A DNA stretch of 64,000 nucleotides from Flavobacterium sp. LC2016-01 (GCF_009711135.1 NZ_WMIC01000007.1:124001-188000); one strand, 5' to 3'; shown: positions 42,813 through 53,361, counted from the first letter of the stretch. Notes: a model not told the origin generated them from the letters alone. Numbers and translations are program-made.

Positions 42813-44501
42813 ATGTTGAAAAACACTCTCAAATACATTTCACTTTTATTGGTATTTTTAATGATGAGCTGTGCTAAAAGAGGCAGTATTACAGGCGGAT
42901 TAAAAGATACGCTTGCTCCTGTTTTAAGATCAAGTTCTCCAGAAAATTTCAGCACTAATTTTAAAGCCAATGAAATCATTTTGACATTTGATGAATATGT
43001 AAAGCTGAAAAACCTAAACAAACAGCTGATCATTTCGCCCCCAATGAAGCATGAACCGCTTGTATTGCCAACAACCGCAAGCAAAATTATCACTATAAAA
43101 CTAAAAGATACTTTACAGCCAAACACAACTTATAGTCTGAATTTTGGCGAAAGTATTGCAGACAATAACGAAGGAAATTCAATTCATCAGTTTAAATATG
43201 TTTTCTCGACTGGATCTTATATTGACTCACTTTCTATAAAAGGAATCGTCAAAGATTCTTATGAAAAATATGTAGATAATTTTGTCTCTGTTATGCTTTA
43301 CGAAGTAAATGACAAATACAAAGATTCGGCTGTTTATAAAGAATTCCCGAGATATATTACCAATACACTGGATAGTTTGCGAACTTTTCAATTAGAGAAT
43401 TTAAAGCCCGGAAAATATCTTTTAGTTGCCATGAAAGACAAATCAAGCAATAATAAATTTAATCCGAAAGATGACAAAATTGCGTTTATAAAACACCCAA
43501 TTACAGTTCCAAACGATACTATTTTTGAATTGGAATTATTCAAAGAAAAATTACCGCTAAAAACTTTCAAACCAATTCAGGCTTCTGGAAACAGATTATT
43601 GCTTCCGTATGAAGGGAATATGAATTTCAAAGTTACTAAACCTAAAATTACGCTTAGAAATCACAACGAAGTTCTGGAAACTATTGTTACAGAATTTCCT
43701 AAAAAAGACTCTTTGCAAATTTGGTATAAACCAATAAAAGCCGATTCGCTGTCTCTGGAAGTTAATGCCGATAAATACAATAAGAAATTCGGTTTTAAAA
43801 TTAAAGAATTGAAAAAAGATACGCTGAATATCAAACCGGTTCAAAATGGCGTGCTTAATTTTAGAGAACGATTCACATTAGAATCGGAAACACCGCTTGT
43901 GAAATTTGATAATTCAAAAATTTCATTGGTCAACAAAGATTCTGTTGCTGTAAAATTCACCACAGAATATGATGAGTTTGAGCAAAAATTATATTTTGAC
44001 TTCAAAAAAGAACCTTTAGAAAAATATCGTTTTACAATAATGCCAGGCGCTCTGACTGATTTTTATGACAAGTCAAATGATACTTTATCTTATAAATTAA
44101 CGACCAAAGAATTCGAGGATTACGGAAATTTAGTGCTGAATCTGCAAAATGTGAAGCGTTTTCCAATTATTGTTCAAATCATAAATAAAAGAGGAGACAA
44201 AGTTCTTGCAAGCGAATATTCTGAAGGTCAAACTAAGATTGAATTCAATTTAGTTGAACCCGAAGCTTTCTCAGTTCGCGTAATTTATGACGACAATAAA
44301 AACAAAGTTTACGATACTGGAAACTTCTTAAGCAAAACTTATTCTGAAGAAGTTTTTTATTTCCAAAAAGAAGTTGATGTCCGTTCCAATTGGGATGTTG
44401 ATCAGCCTATTGATTTGAGTGTTCCTTTTAGCCCGGAAGTCGAGAAAAAAACGGACAAGAAAAAGCAAAAAGAAGCCGAAAAGAAACGAAAAGCTTTCTA
44501 G
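42813..44501 (+). CDS. Lipoprotein with Ig-like (Big_5) domain
   Basis: 562 residues from the ATG at 42813; the frame is open from 42789, but MLKNTLKYISLLLVFLMMSC starts a good lipoprotein signal. The first domain (about residues 30-130) matches the bacterial Ig-like Big_5 pattern APVLRSSSPENFSTNFKANE...FDEYVKLKN and FSTGSYIDSL. A carboxypeptidase-regulatory-like piece follows (LKPGKYLLVAMKDKSSNNKF), then more beta-rich sequence and a Lys-rich end. Such proteins are commonly outer-membrane lipoproteins in Bacteroidota; the role is unknown. Confidence 0.85.
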   Translation: MLKNTLKYISLLLVFLMMSCAKRGSITGGLKDTLAPVLRSSSPENFSTNFKANEIILTFDEYVKLKNLNKQLIISPPMKHEPLVLPTTASKIITIKLKDTLQPNTTYSLNFGESIADNNEGNSIHQFKYVFSTGSYIDSLSIKGIVKDSYEKYVDNFVSVMLYEVNDKYKDSAVYKEFPRYITNTLDSLRTFQLENLKPGKYLLVAMKDKSSNNKFNPKDDKIAFIKHPITVPNDTIFELELFKEKLPLKTFKPIQASGNRLLLPYEGNMNFKVTKPKITLRNHNEVLETIVTEFPKKDSLQIWYKPIKADSLSLEVNADKYNKKFGFKIKELKKDTLNIKPVQNGVLNFRERFTLESETPLVKFDNSKISLVNKDSVAVKFTTEYDEFEQKLYFDFKKEPLEKYRFTIMPGALTDFYDKSNDTLSYKLTTKEFEDYGNLVLNLQNVKRFPIIVQIINKRGDKVLASEYSEGQTKIEFNLVEPEAFSVRVIYDDNKNKVYDTGNFLSKTYSEEVFYFQKEVDVRSNWDVDQPIDLSVPFSPEVEKKTDKKKQKEAEKKRKAF

Positions 44502-45265
44502 ATTTTAATTTCAAAAACATCCTGATCACTTAAAAAATCAAGTTTTTTTCGGGTTTCAAGCATTTTATTTTTATCCAAATCAACGACAAAAACACCTTCA
44601 GTTTCTTGTGGTTCGAGAATATAATTCCCTAAAAAGTCAACCGCCTGCGAATGGCCAATATGCTCATAATTATTTGCGTCAATGCCAATTCTATTTACAC
44701 CTACAGCGTAGCTTAAGTTCTCAATAGCACGCGCTTTCAGTAAAGCATCCCATGCATTGGTGCGTACCTTTGGCCAATTGGCAACATATAAAAGCAAATC
44801 GTAATTCTCTGTATTTCGGGCAAAAACCGGGAATCGGAGATCGTAACAAACCTGCAGGCAAATTTTCCAATCTAAATATTCAACGATTACTTTTTCTGTT
44901 CCCGCAGTATAAAATTGATCTTCTCCTGCCAAAGTAAATAAATGGCGTTTATTGTAAAACTGAATTTCTCCAGAAGGAAAAACAAAAAACATTCGGTTAT
45001 AAAATTTTTCATTTTCAGTAATAACCAAACTTCCGGTAACGGCAGCATTTTTCTGCTTTGCTATTCCTTTCATCCATATAACAGTTTCTCCATCCATCGT
45101 TTCGGCAACAGCAGAAGGATTCATTGTAAATCCAGTTGAAAACATTTCTGGAAGGACAATAAGATTTACTTCTGATTCAATTTCGTTGATTTTTGAATCA
45201 AAATTTTCTCGGTTTTTAGACGGATTTTCCCAAAAGAGATCAGATTGGATTAAAGCAATTTTCAT
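44498..45265 (-). CDS. Nitrilase-superfamily amidase (omega-amidase-like)
   Basis: 255 residues from the ATG at 45265 (MKIALIQSDLFWENP). The catalytic triad of the C-N hydrolase fold is visible: Glu in VLPEMFSTGF, Lys in FYNKRHLF and Cys in QVCYDLRFPVFARN. The EMFSTGF and CYDLRFPVF forms fit YafV/omega-amidase, which hydrolyses alpha-ketoglutaramate-type amides. Its stop codon overlaps that of the convergent lipoprotein gene (CTAG, 44498-44501). Confidence 0.9.
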   Translation of the reverse strand: MKIALIQSDLFWENPSKNRENFDSKINEIESEVNLIVLPEMFSTGFTMNPSAVAETMDGETVIWMKGIAKQKNAAVTGSLVITENEKFYNRMFFVFPSGEIQFYNKRHLFTLAGEDQFYTAGTEKVIVEYLDWKICLQVCYDLRFPVFARNTENYDLLLYVANWPKVRTNAWDALLKARAIENLSYAVGVNRIGIDANNYEHIGHSQAVDFLGNYILEPQETEGVFVVDLDKNKMLETRKKLDFLSDQDVFEIKI

Positions 45266-45309
45266 TTCAAACAATTTATTTTAATAAAAACAGAAAATAC
45301 TCCGTTAGA

Positions 45310-46086
45310 TTAGATGATAATCAAACTTGGAACATTCTTTTTATAAGGCTGCAATTTTTCGTGATCAGGTTCTTCCTCCGTAATCACATAATTAACTTCA
45401 GACAAACTGGCAATTTTCATTTTAAGAACCGTATTTAATTTTTCAGTAATAGTTAAAACCGCTGTTTTTCTAGAAGCTTGAATCATTGCCTTTTTTACCT
45501 GAACTGTTTCCCAATCAGAATCGGAATAACCGCCATCTACATCTAAAGCATTTGTTCCCAAAACCAAAAGATCCGCTTTTATGTTGGCCAATTGATGAAA
45601 AGCTTCTCCGCTCACACACATCTGACTATAAGAAGAAATACTGCCACCAATCATGATGATTTTAATATTAGGTTTATCTAAAAGTTGTACAGCAGTTAAA
45701 GCAGTAATTGTAAAAACGGTTAAATTAAGATCATTTGGAATTAAACGGATGAATTCACGAATCGTAGTTCCTCCGTCAACAATTAAAACCATTCCGTCAT
45801 GAAGAAGATTTACAGCTTTTTGTGCAATAACCAGTTTGGCTTCAACGGCATAAGTCTGGTTCGATGAAGAATAGTGATATCCTTTTGTCATCGCACCGCC
45901 TTTTACTTTAATCAAAAGCGAGTCGGCATCGAGTTCATTAATATCACGACGAACAGTATCTTCAGAAACACCAAGTTTAGCTGAAAGCGTTTCAAAACTT
46001 ACACGGGTGTGCAGATTGATTTCTTTTAGAATATGATTTTTACGTTCTTCTTTACTATAATTTAAAACTTCATTTTCAGTGCTCAT
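45310..46086 (-). CDS. DeoR/GlpR-family transcriptional regulator
   Basis: 258 residues from the ATG at 46086 (MSTENEVLNYSKEERKNHIL); the frame is open to 46251, but the longer start runs over pseudogene sequence on the other strand. N-terminal helix-turn-helix FETLSAKLGVSEDTVRRDINEL, then the DeoR effector domain with VDGGTTIREF, GGSISSY and LGTNALDVDGGYSDSDW, which binds phosphosugars. Such regulators usually control a neighbouring sugar gene; here the neighbour is a dead GH20 hexosaminidase. Confidence 0.93.
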   Translation of the reverse strand: MSTENEVLNYSKEERKNHILKEINLHTRVSFETLSAKLGVSEDTVRRDINELDADSLLIKVKGGAMTKGYHYSSSNQTYAVEAKLVIAQKAVNLLHDGMVLIVDGGTTIREFIRLIPNDLNLTVFTITALTAVQLLDKPNIKIIMIGGSISSYSQMCVSGEAFHQLANIKADLLVLGTNALDVDGGYSDSDWETVQVKKAMIQASRKTAVLTITEKLNTVLKMKIASLSEVNYVITEEEPDHEKLQPYKKNVPSLIII

Positions 46087-47183
46087 GCCAATTGATTTTG
46101 TATTTACAAAAATACGCATTTCAACAAACAATTCATTGAAACCAGAAATGGTATTGACAATAAAAATTTTCAGCATAAAAGAATCTAAAACAGCTGAAAT
46201 TTTAGAATCTGCTTTTAACTTCAAAACTGACTCAAAGAAATCAAATAGCAAAGTTGAATTTATTACAGATGTAAATTTTAAATCAAAAGAGGCCTACAAA
46301 ATTTCAATTTCTTCCAAAAAAATAATTGTCACAGGCTCAGAAGAAGGACTATTTTATGCTGTTCAAAGTCTTTTGCAACTTTTGCCAAATAAACCATCGG
46401 ATAAAAAGGAAATAAAATTACCTTTCATAACCGTTGAAGACGCGCCACGATAAGCTTACCGAGGATTACACCTAGATGTTTGCCGTCACTTTTTCTCCGT
46501 TGATGTTATAAAAAATTTTATCGCACAGATACACAGTTATAAATTAAACAACTTTAATTGGCGCATAACTGACGATAAGAGCTGAAGAATTGAAATAAAA
46601 AAGTATCCAAAATTAACCGAAGTAGATTCTAAAAGAGCACAGACTTTAGTTGGAAATAAATTCGAAAGATCCCCGATTTTTTTTATAAAATCATAAAATA
46701 AGTCCAAGCGGACGCAGAAGTTCTATCAATAAAAACATTGGTTCGAAATCCTAATTTAAAATCGGCTTTAGCCATAAAACCAACTAAAAAAGGATTGCAA
46801 TATGATTATGATACGGGAACATTTCAACACGTTCAGGATTATTTGAAGGAACAATCAGCAGTGAAAAATGGAAAACAAAAACGGAGCGTTATATCGGTTT
46901 AAAATTTGACGGATATGTCTTTATTCCAGAAACTGCAAATTACACCATTTCGAAGCTTTCAGATGACGGATCCAAGCTTTTTATAGACAATAAACTGATT
47001 GTAAATAATAACGGCATTCATTGGCTAAATGAAGCTTACGGAGCCGTAAAATTAGAAAAAGGTTTTCACAAGCTCAACATCAGTTATTTTGGCCAGATCG
47101 GCGGCACAACCTTAAATTGTTTTATGCAGAAGGAAGGAAAAGAAAAACAGGAAATAAGTGCTTCGCAATTGTATTATGAATAG
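46079..47183 (+). pseudogene. Decayed GH20 beta-hexosaminidase
   Basis: Reads as a GH20 chitobiase in pieces. The N-terminal GH20b domain has IIVTGSEEGLFYAVQSLLQL and ITVEDAPR. Then a stop at 46451 falls where the family has Phe (R*AYRGLHLDVCRHFF). A second stop (TGA for Trp) breaks TDDKS*RIEIKKYPKLTE. The catalytic core is deleted after about 46690. The C-terminal part resumes in another frame (PTKKGLQYDYDTGTF). After a further shift a PA14-like end follows (KFDGYVFIPETANYTISKLS...ASQLYYE, stop 47181-47183). The 5' end is also lost. It overlaps the DeoR start. Confidence 0.85.
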
Positions 47184-47187
47184 AAAC

Positions 47188-47222
47188 AAAAAAAGCATCA
47201 GCCGTGGCTGATGCTTTTTTTT
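47188..47222. terminator. Terminator after sdhB and the pseudogene
   Basis: AAAGCATCAGCC, GT, GGCTGATGCTTT with A and T runs on both sides. It serves the minus-strand sdh operon and the plus-strand pseudogene. Confidence 0.85.
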
Positions 47223-47240
47223 TATATATAAAAAGATATA

Positions 47241-47987
47241 TTATCCTTTTAAACTTGCTGCTAAATACTCACGGTTCATACGTGCGATATTTTCAAGAGA
47301 AATTCCTTTAGGGCATTCAACTTCGCAAGCTCCAGTATTTGTACAGTTTCCAAAACCTTCCAAATCCATTTGGTGAACCATGTTTAATACACGGTCAACT
47401 GCTTCAACTTTACCTTGTGGCAATAATGCATATTGAGAAACTTTTGCAGAAACGAATAACATTGCTGAAGAGTTTTTACAAGTTGCAACACAAGCTCCAC
47501 AACCAATACAAGCAGCAGCATCAAATGATTTATCTGCATCGTCTTTATTGATTGGAATAGTATTCGCATCAATTGTATTTCCTGAAGTATTTACCGAGAT
47601 AAATCCTCCTGCATGCTGGATTCTATCAAAAGAACTTCTGTCAACAACTAAATCTTTAATTACTGGGAAAGCTTTTGCTCTAAATGGCTCGATAAAAATC
47701 GTATCACCATCTTTAAACATACGCATGTGTAACTGACAAGTTGTAACACCTCTGTCTGGTCCGTGCGCTTCTCCGTTGATGAATAAAGAACACATTCCGC
47801 AGATTCCTTCGCGACAATCGTGGTCAAATGCTACTGGCTCTTCTCCTTTGTTGATCAATTGTTCGTTAAGAACATCAAGCATTTCAAGGAAAGACATATC
47901 TGGTTCGATTCCATCAATAGGATACTCTACAATCCCTCCTTTATCTTGAGCGTTTTTTTGACGCCATATTTTTAATGTAAGTTTCAT
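47241..47987 (-). CDS. sdhB: Succinate dehydrogenase/fumarate reductase iron-sulfur subunit
   Basis: 248 residues with three Fe-S centres: [2Fe-2S] in [20 protein letters not shown] and TTCQLH, [4Fe-4S] in [11 protein letters not shown], [3Fe-4S] in [15 protein letters not shown]. It passes electrons from the flavoprotein SdhA to the membrane anchor. Last gene of sdhC-A-B; a 94-bp spacer with GAAAGTC repeats separates it from sdhA. Confidence 0.97.
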   Translation of the reverse strand: MKLTLKIWRQKNAQDKGGIVEYPIDGIEPDMSFLEMLDVLNEQLINKGEEPVAFDHDCREGICGMCSLFINGEAHGPDRGVTTCQLHMRMFKDGDTIFIEPFRAKAFPVIKDLVVDRSSFDRIQHAGGFISVNTSGNTIDANTIPINKDDADKSFDAAACIGCGACVATCKNSSAMLFVSAKVSQYALLPQGKVEAVDRVLNMVHQMDLEGFGNCTNTGACEVECPKGISLENIARMNREYLAASLKG

Positions 47988-48000
47988 ACCTTTTTCGTTT

Positions 48001-48074
48001 GAAAGTCATAAAGTCGAAAGTCGAAAGTCACTTGGCACATTTTGCCTTTTGACTTTAAGACTTTGGCTTTCGAC
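48001..48074. repeat. GAAAGTC heptad repeats in the sdhA-sdhB spacer
   Basis: Several GAAAGTC/AAAGTCG units on the left and their complements (GACTTT, TTTCGAC) on the right. The RNA could form an intercistronic hairpin in the sdh transcript. Confidence 0.55.
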
Positions 48075-48081
48075 CAAATTC

Positions 48082-50082
48082 TTATTTATAACTTCTTTGA
48101 ACTAATTTAATGTTTTCGTAATTAAGAGGTTCTTTGTGTAATACTGCATCACTTGGTTTTCCTTTGTATTCCCAAGCTGCAACGTATGCAAAGTTATCAT
48201 CATCACGAAGTGCTTCTCCTTCTTCTGTTTGGTATTCCTCACGGAAGTGACCTCCACAAGATTCGTTACGGTGTAAAGCATCTTTCGCGAACAATTCTCC
48301 TAATTCTAAGAAATCGGCAACACGAGTTGCTTTTTCTAACTCCTGATTAAATTCAAAAGCGCTTCCAGGAACTTTTACATCTTTATAAAACTCTTCACGT
48401 AAAGCAGCAATTTCTTCGATAGCTTCAGTTAAACCTTTAGCATTACGAGCCATACCTACTTTATCCCACATGATTTTTCCTAATTTCTTGTGGAAATAAT
48501 CTACAGAATGAGTTCCTTTATTATTGATGAATTTATTAATTTGATCTACAACCGCTTTTTCAGCTTCAACGAATTCTGGCAAATCTGTAGAAATTTCTCC
48601 CATTTTAATATCCGGAGCTAAATAATCTCCAATAGTATATGGCAATACAAAATATCCATCAGCTAAACCTTGCATTAAAGCAGAAGCTCCAAGTCTGTTT
48701 GCTCCGTGATCAGAGAAGTTCGATTCTCCAATTGAGAAACATCCAGGAATTGTAGTCATCAAGTTATAATCAACCCAAGTTCCACCCATTGTGTAGTGAA
48801 CCGCTGGGTAAATCATCATTGGCGTTGTGTAAGGATCCTCATCAACGATTTTGTAATACATCTGGAATAAGTTTCCATATTTACTTTTCACGATGGCAGC
48901 TCCTAATTTAGTTACCAAAGCAGCATCTTTATCATCTAAACCTTTTACGTAAGCATCTTCAGTTCCGTAACGTTTAATTGCTGCTGCGAAATCCAAGTAA
49001 ACTGCTTCACCTGTTTTGTTAACTCCAAAACCAGCATCACATCTTTCTTTAGCTGCACGAGACGCAACGTCACGAGGAACTAAGTTACCAAAAGCAGGAT
49101 ATCTTCTTTCTAAGAAATAATCTCTTTCAGCTTCAGATAAATCGGTTGCTTTTTTCTTTCCTTCACGAATTGCCTGAGCATCTTCTAATTTTGCAGGAAC
49201 CCAAATACGACCGTCATTACGTAAAGACTCAGACATCAAAGTCAATTTAGACTGGTGATCTCCTGAAACTGGAATACATGTTGGGTGAATTTGTGTGTAG
49301 CAAGGATTTGCGAAAAACGCTCCTTTTTTATGAATTTTCCAAGCTGCTGTTGCGTTACTTCCCATAGCATTTGTTGAAAGGAAAAATACGTTTCCGTATC
49401 CTCCAGAACCAATTACTACCGCGTGAGCAGAATGTCTTTCTATTTCTCCAGTGATTAAGTTACGAGCGATAATACCTCTCGCTTTTCCATTCACGATAAC
49501 AATGTCAAGCATTTCGTGACGGTTGTACATTTTGATTTTTCCACGGCCAATCTGACGGTTCATTGCAGAATAAGCTCCTAACAATAATTGTTGTCCAGTT
49601 TGTCCTTGTGCGTAGAATGTACGAGAAACCAAAGTTCCTCCAAAAGAACGGTTATCTAAAAGTCCGCCATATTCACGAGCCAATGGCACACCTTGAGCCA
49701 CACATTGGTCAATAATATTTGCAGAAACTTCAGCCAAACGGTGAACGTTTGCCTCACGTGCACGGTAGTCACCACCTTTTACAGTATCGTAGAACAATCT
49801 GTAAACGGAGTCACCGTCACCTTTATAATTTTTTGCTGCGTTGATACCTCCTTGTGCCGCGATTGAATGCGCACGACGAGGTGAATCTTGAAAGCAAAAT
49901 GCTTTTACGTTATATCCTAACTCAGCCAAAGTAGCTGCCGCAGAACCTCCAGCTAAACCTGTACCAACAACGATAATATCTAAATTACGTTTATTAGCAG
50001 GGTTTACTAAATTAATATGATCTTTATAATTTGTCCATTTATCCGCTATAGGACCATTTGGAATTTTTGAATCTAATGCCAT
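48082..50082 (-). CDS. sdhA: Succinate dehydrogenase/fumarate reductase flavoprotein subunit
   Basis: 666 residues. FAD dinucleotide motif [18 protein letters not shown], covalent flavin region [15 protein letters not shown], the active-site segment with [14 protein letters not shown] and the Arg/His region near the C-terminus ([13 protein letters not shown]). It oxidises succinate in the TCA cycle and feeds the quinone pool. The long form (over 640 residues) is the Bacteroidota/epsilon type. It starts 11 bases after sdhC. Confidence 0.97.
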   Translation of the reverse strand: MALDSKIPNGPIADKWTNYKDHINLVNPANKRNLDIIVVGTGLAGGSAAATLAELGYNVKAFCFQDSPRRAHSIAAQGGINAAKNYKGDGDSVYRLFYDTVKGGDYRAREANVHRLAEVSANIIDQCVAQGVPLAREYGGLLDNRSFGGTLVSRTFYAQGQTGQQLLLGAYSAMNRQIGRGKIKMYNRHEMLDIVIVNGKARGIIARNLITGEIERHSAHAVVIGSGGYGNVFFLSTNAMGSNATAAWKIHKKGAFFANPCYTQIHPTCIPVSGDHQSKLTLMSESLRNDGRIWVPAKLEDAQAIREGKKKATDLSEAERDYFLERRYPAFGNLVPRDVASRAAKERCDAGFGVNKTGEAVYLDFAAAIKRYGTEDAYVKGLDDKDAALVTKLGAAIVKSKYGNLFQMYYKIVDEDPYTTPMMIYPAVHYTMGGTWVDYNLMTTIPGCFSIGESNFSDHGANRLGASALMQGLADGYFVLPYTIGDYLAPDIKMGEISTDLPEFVEAEKAVVDQINKFINNKGTHSVDYFHKKLGKIMWDKVGMARNAKGLTEAIEEIAALREEFYKDVKVPGSAFEFNQELEKATRVADFLELGELFAKDALHRNESCGGHFREEYQTEEGEALRDDDNFAYVAAWEYKGKPSDAVLHKEPLNYENIKLVQRSYK

Positions 50083-50093
50083 TATAATTGATA

Positions 50094-50759
50094 TTAATTA
50101 TTGAAATGATGAAATAATGCGATAATTATGAAAGCAGCTGGTACCACAACGGCAAAACCATGACCTACTTTACTTAAAAATCTTGAGTATTTGTTGTGCA
50201 TTCCCATTGATTGAAGAGAAGATGCAAACCCGTGCCATAAGTGGAAACCTAAAAGCACAAAAGAAACGCAATACAATCCTGTACGAATTGGATCGTGGAA
50301 TTTATGAACTAACTCTCCATAATACCTTGTAGCATCTGGCGCTGTACCTGCTAAATATTTATAGCTAAGTTCTGGAAACCAGAAATCATAAAAATGCAAT
50401 CCTAAGAATGCCAAAATAACTAATCCAGAAATAATCATATTTCTAGAACTCCATGAAGCATTTGCCGCTCCATTATATTTCGCATAAGCAATTGGTCTTG
50501 CAGCGCTGTTTTGAGCTGTAAGTACAAATCCCATTACGAAATGCAAAATTACTCCGAATGCCAGAACTGGTTGCATTACATATTGTATCAACGGATTGTA
50601 ACCCATAAAATGAGAAACTTCGTTGAAAACGTTTTCACTCAAAATAGAAATAAAATTTAAGGAAACATGCAGCGCTAAAAACGTGATTAAGAATATTCCC
50701 GAAAGAGCCATAGCCACTTTCTTTAAGATGGAAGCATTCAACTGTGCAGATTGTGCCAT
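50094..50759 (-). CDS. sdhC: Succinate dehydrogenase cytochrome b subunit
   Basis: 221 residues with five transmembrane helices, as in the B-type single-anchor subunits (cytochrome b558). Histidines for the two hemes lie in helices (for example [37 protein letters not shown]). First gene of the operon, with a good -33/-7 promoter at 50792-50822. Confidence 0.95.
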   Translation of the reverse strand: MAQSAQLNASILKKVAMALSGIFLITFLALHVSLNFISILSENVFNEVSHFMGYNPLIQYVMQPVLAFGVILHFVMGFVLTAQNSAARPIAYAKYNGAANASWSSRNMIISGLVILAFLGLHFYDFWFPELSYKYLAGTAPDATRYYGELVHKFHDPIRTGLYCVSFVLLGFHLWHGFASSLQSMGMHNKYSRFLSKVGHGFAVVVPAAFIIIALFHHFNN

Positions 50760-50791
50760 AAGTGTTAAGTAGTTTGTTTTAAAAAATTACA

Positions 50792-50822
50792 CAAAAATAA
50801 CTCAAATACAAAAGAACTACAA
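50792..50822 (-). promoter_or_regulatory. Promoter of the sdhCAB operon
   Basis: On the minus strand TTG (50820-50822), 20 bases, then TATTTTTG (50792-50799), both at consensus. The leader to sdhC is about 27 bases. Confidence 0.55.
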
Positions 50823-51094
50823 CCATTTCGTTGTTATTTATAATCATTTTAAAATAGACTACGCATACGTATTTTTACGTATAAATTTAGTATAACAAAC
50901 CTAAAAAATTGCTTTACAGTCACTTTCTCCTAATTTTAATACGTATTCAGATTACTAAAAATTTATCATATTGTTATTTTATTCAAAGTTTTGATTTGTT
51001 TTCTTCAAAAGTGCCGGCTGTACTTAATTTTATCTAAGCAAAAAATTGTCATTCCATTACATAGTTTTACCTTTAGCGGCTCAAAAAAATAAGA
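50823..51094. other. Intergenic region between divergent sdhC and mvaS genes
   Basis: Most of a 335-bp gap. It has an inverted repeat TACGTATTTTTACGTA (about 50876-50891) and a further TACGTATTC near 50940. These may be regulator half-sites. No coding frame is seen. Confidence 0.4.
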
Positions 51095-52456
51095 ATGAAA
51101 ACAGGAATTGATGCTATCTCTTTTGATGTAGCAAACATACATTTACCCATAAAAACTTTGGCCGTTGCCAGAAATATTGAACCCGAAAAATTAGAAAAAG
51201 GTCTTGGATTGCTTAAAATGACTTTTCCAGACGTTCATCAGGATGCTGTTGTTTTTGGAGCAAATGCTTTAACCAAACTTATCATTGACAATAAAATCAA
51301 CTTAAACGAAATAAGCCGAATCTATGTTGGTACCGAAAGCGGCATCGACAGTTCAAAACCAATTGCTTCTTATCTAATTAATTTAATGGAGCAAAAATTT
51401 GGCGAAGATTCTTTGGCAGAATGTGATGTTGTCGATTTTACTTTTGCCTGTATTGGCGGTGTTGACGCGCTGCAAAACTGTCTTGATTTTGTAAAATTGA
51501 ATCCGACTAAAAAAGCAATTGTGGTTGCCACTGATTTTGCAAAATACGATTTAAATTCGGGTGGAGAATATACACAAGGTGCCGGAGCTGTTGCCATGTT
51601 AGTAACTGCAGATCCAAAAATTATCGCGTTTGATGACAATTGGACAACAAGCACAAAAGGCGTTTTTGATTTCTTTAAACCTTACAGAACTATTTCTAAA
51701 GAAGCGATTACGAAAAATGAAAATAACGATCCGTGGTTTGATAATTTAGAAGCTGAAATCGAAATCCATAAAGACCAGCCGGTTTTTGACGGGCAGTATT
51801 CCAACCAATGTTATATGGATCGTACGCGAAATGCATACTTTTCATTCAAGAAATTAAAAAATACAACTGAAACTTTATACAATACTTGGCACAGCATTGT
51901 AATGCATTTACCTTATTCTTTCCAGGGAAGAAGAATGTTATCTGAAATTTATGCTTTAGACAGTGCCGAGAAAATTATTGCCGATGATATTGCACCTGCA
52001 GATTATCAGACAAAAATTAAAGAAGTAGCAAAATCTGATGATTACAGAAGTTTTGTAACTGAGAAATTACAGCCTGCAGAATTGGCTTCTTCATTAATTG
52101 GAAACCTATACACAGGTTCTATTTTCATGGGATTATTATCGACTTTAGCTCATTTTTATGATACGAACAAAGAAGTTGCCGGAACTAAATTTGGTTTCTT
52201 AGCTTACGGAAGCGGATCGAAATCAAAGGTTTTTGAAGGAACAATTCAGCCAGAATGGAAATCGGCTTTAGAAAATGTGAAGCTTTTTGAAAATTTAGCT
52301 GCAAGCGTAGAAATTGATTTCAACACTTACGAAAGTCTTCATAAAAAAGAACAAAAACAAAGCGTAAGAATTCCAAAAAACGAATGGGTTTTAGACCGAA
52401 TTGAAAAAGAGATTCCAGTTTTGATTGGAGCGAGATATTATAAATGGATTGATTAA
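51095..52456 (+). CDS. mvaS: Hydroxymethylglutaryl-CoA synthase
   Basis: 453 residues, thiolase fold. The active Cys is in DFTFACIGGVDALQ, the acid in IYVGTESGIDSSKP, and the His in VMHLPYSFQGRRM. It condenses acetoacetyl-CoA and acetyl-CoA, the committed step of the mevalonate route to isoprenoids, which Flavobacterium uses. A hairpin terminator follows. It stands alone here. Confidence 0.93.
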   Translation: MKTGIDAISFDVANIHLPIKTLAVARNIEPEKLEKGLGLLKMTFPDVHQDAVVFGANALTKLIIDNKINLNEISRIYVGTESGIDSSKPIASYLINLMEQKFGEDSLAECDVVDFTFACIGGVDALQNCLDFVKLNPTKKAIVVATDFAKYDLNSGGEYTQGAGAVAMLVTADPKIIAFDDNWTTSTKGVFDFFKPYRTISKEAITKNENNDPWFDNLEAEIEIHKDQPVFDGQYSNQCYMDRTRNAYFSFKKLKNTTETLYNTWHSIVMHLPYSFQGRRMLSEIYALDSAEKIIADDIAPADYQTKIKEVAKSDDYRSFVTEKLQPAELASSLIGNLYTGSIFMGLLSTLAHFYDTNKEVAGTKFGFLAYGSGSKSKVFEGTIQPEWKSALENVKLFENLAASVEIDFNTYESLHKKEQKQSVRIPKNEWVLDRIEKEIPVLIGARYYKWID

Positions 52457-52461
52457 ATAAC

Positions 52462-52491
52462 AAAACCCGAAACTAAATTGTTTCGGGTTTT
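52462..52491 (+). terminator. Terminator after mvaS
   Basis: AAAACCCGAAAC, loop, GTTTCGGGTTTTG within 10 bases of the stop. Confidence 0.85.
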
Positions 52492-52544
52492 GCATTTTAT
52501 TGCCATAAATCAATTTGAAAATCGGCTTTATCCAAAATTACTTC

Positions 52545-53282
52545 TTACCAAGGACTTTCTTCCGTTTCATCTTCAATATCATTACTGAAAAATTTTCCTG
52601 TAGGCGCATTGTCATCTGTTAAAGTGTGTTTAATGATAAAAGACGCAGCACTTTCAACGGTTCCAGGACCATTATGATGATTAAAATCAGTTGCAGTATA
52701 ACCCGGATCAATTACATTTACCTTAAATGGTAAATCTTTCAACTCGTAAGCCAATATAATTGTGTAAGTATTTAAGGCAGCTTTCGAAGTTACATAACTA
52801 GTCGCCTTGTAATCGTAATATTTCCAGCTTGGATCACTGTGCAACGTTAAAGATCCAAGGCCAGAAGTAATATTGCTGATTCTTGGACTTTCCGACTTTT
52901 TAAGCAATTCTAAAAACACCTGTGTAACACTAATTACACCAAAGAAATTGGTATCAAAAACATTTTGAATATCTTTTATTGATGCATCTGAAGTCTTTTG
53001 AGGAAACACTCCACTAATCCCGGCATTGTTAATTAAAATATCCAATTTCCCCTGCTCGATTTCAACAATATTCTTTGCTGCTAAAATCGAATCGGAATTT
53101 GTAACATCAATTTCGATAGCCTGAATATTCTCAAAACCATTTTCCTTTAATTCTTTTACCACAGCCTTACCTTTTTCTAGGTCGCGACTTCCTAAATAGA
53201 CAAATAATCCTTTTTTCGAAAGCTGTTTTACTATTTCCAAACCAATACTTCTGTTGGCTCCTGTTATCAATACTGACTTCAT
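52545..53282 (-). CDS. Short-chain dehydrogenase/reductase
   Basis: 245 residues, classical SDR: nucleotide loop TGANRSIGLEIV, NNAG in LDILINNAGISGVF, and the YxxxK active site as SYVTSKAAL, with Ser in NITSGLGSL. It is NADP(H)- or NAD(H)-dependent. The substrate is unknown. The Crp/Fnr gene lies 79 bases upstream in the same direction and may regulate it or share a transcript. Confidence 0.92.
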   Translation of the reverse strand: MKSVLITGANRSIGLEIVKQLSKKGLFVYLGSRDLEKGKAVVKELKENGFENIQAIEIDVTNSDSILAAKNIVEIEQGKLDILINNAGISGVFPQKTSDASIKDIQNVFDTNFFGVISVTQVFLELLKKSESPRISNITSGLGSLTLHSDPSWKYYDYKATSYVTSKAALNTYTIILAYELKDLPFKVNVIDPGYTATDFNHHNGPGTVESAASFIIKHTLTDDNAPTGKFFSNDIEDETEESPW

Positions 53283-53361
53283 TTTTTACTATTTAAAATT
53301 AACCATACAAAGGTGATTGGTTTAGAAATGAAATCATTTGCCATTTGGCAAAAAGCAATTT

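Noticed and set aside
46079..46453. Open frame of 124 residues as an intact gene
   Set aside because: It is the N-terminal part of a GH20 enzyme that stops early; homologous sequence continues after the stop, so it is a pseudogene piece.
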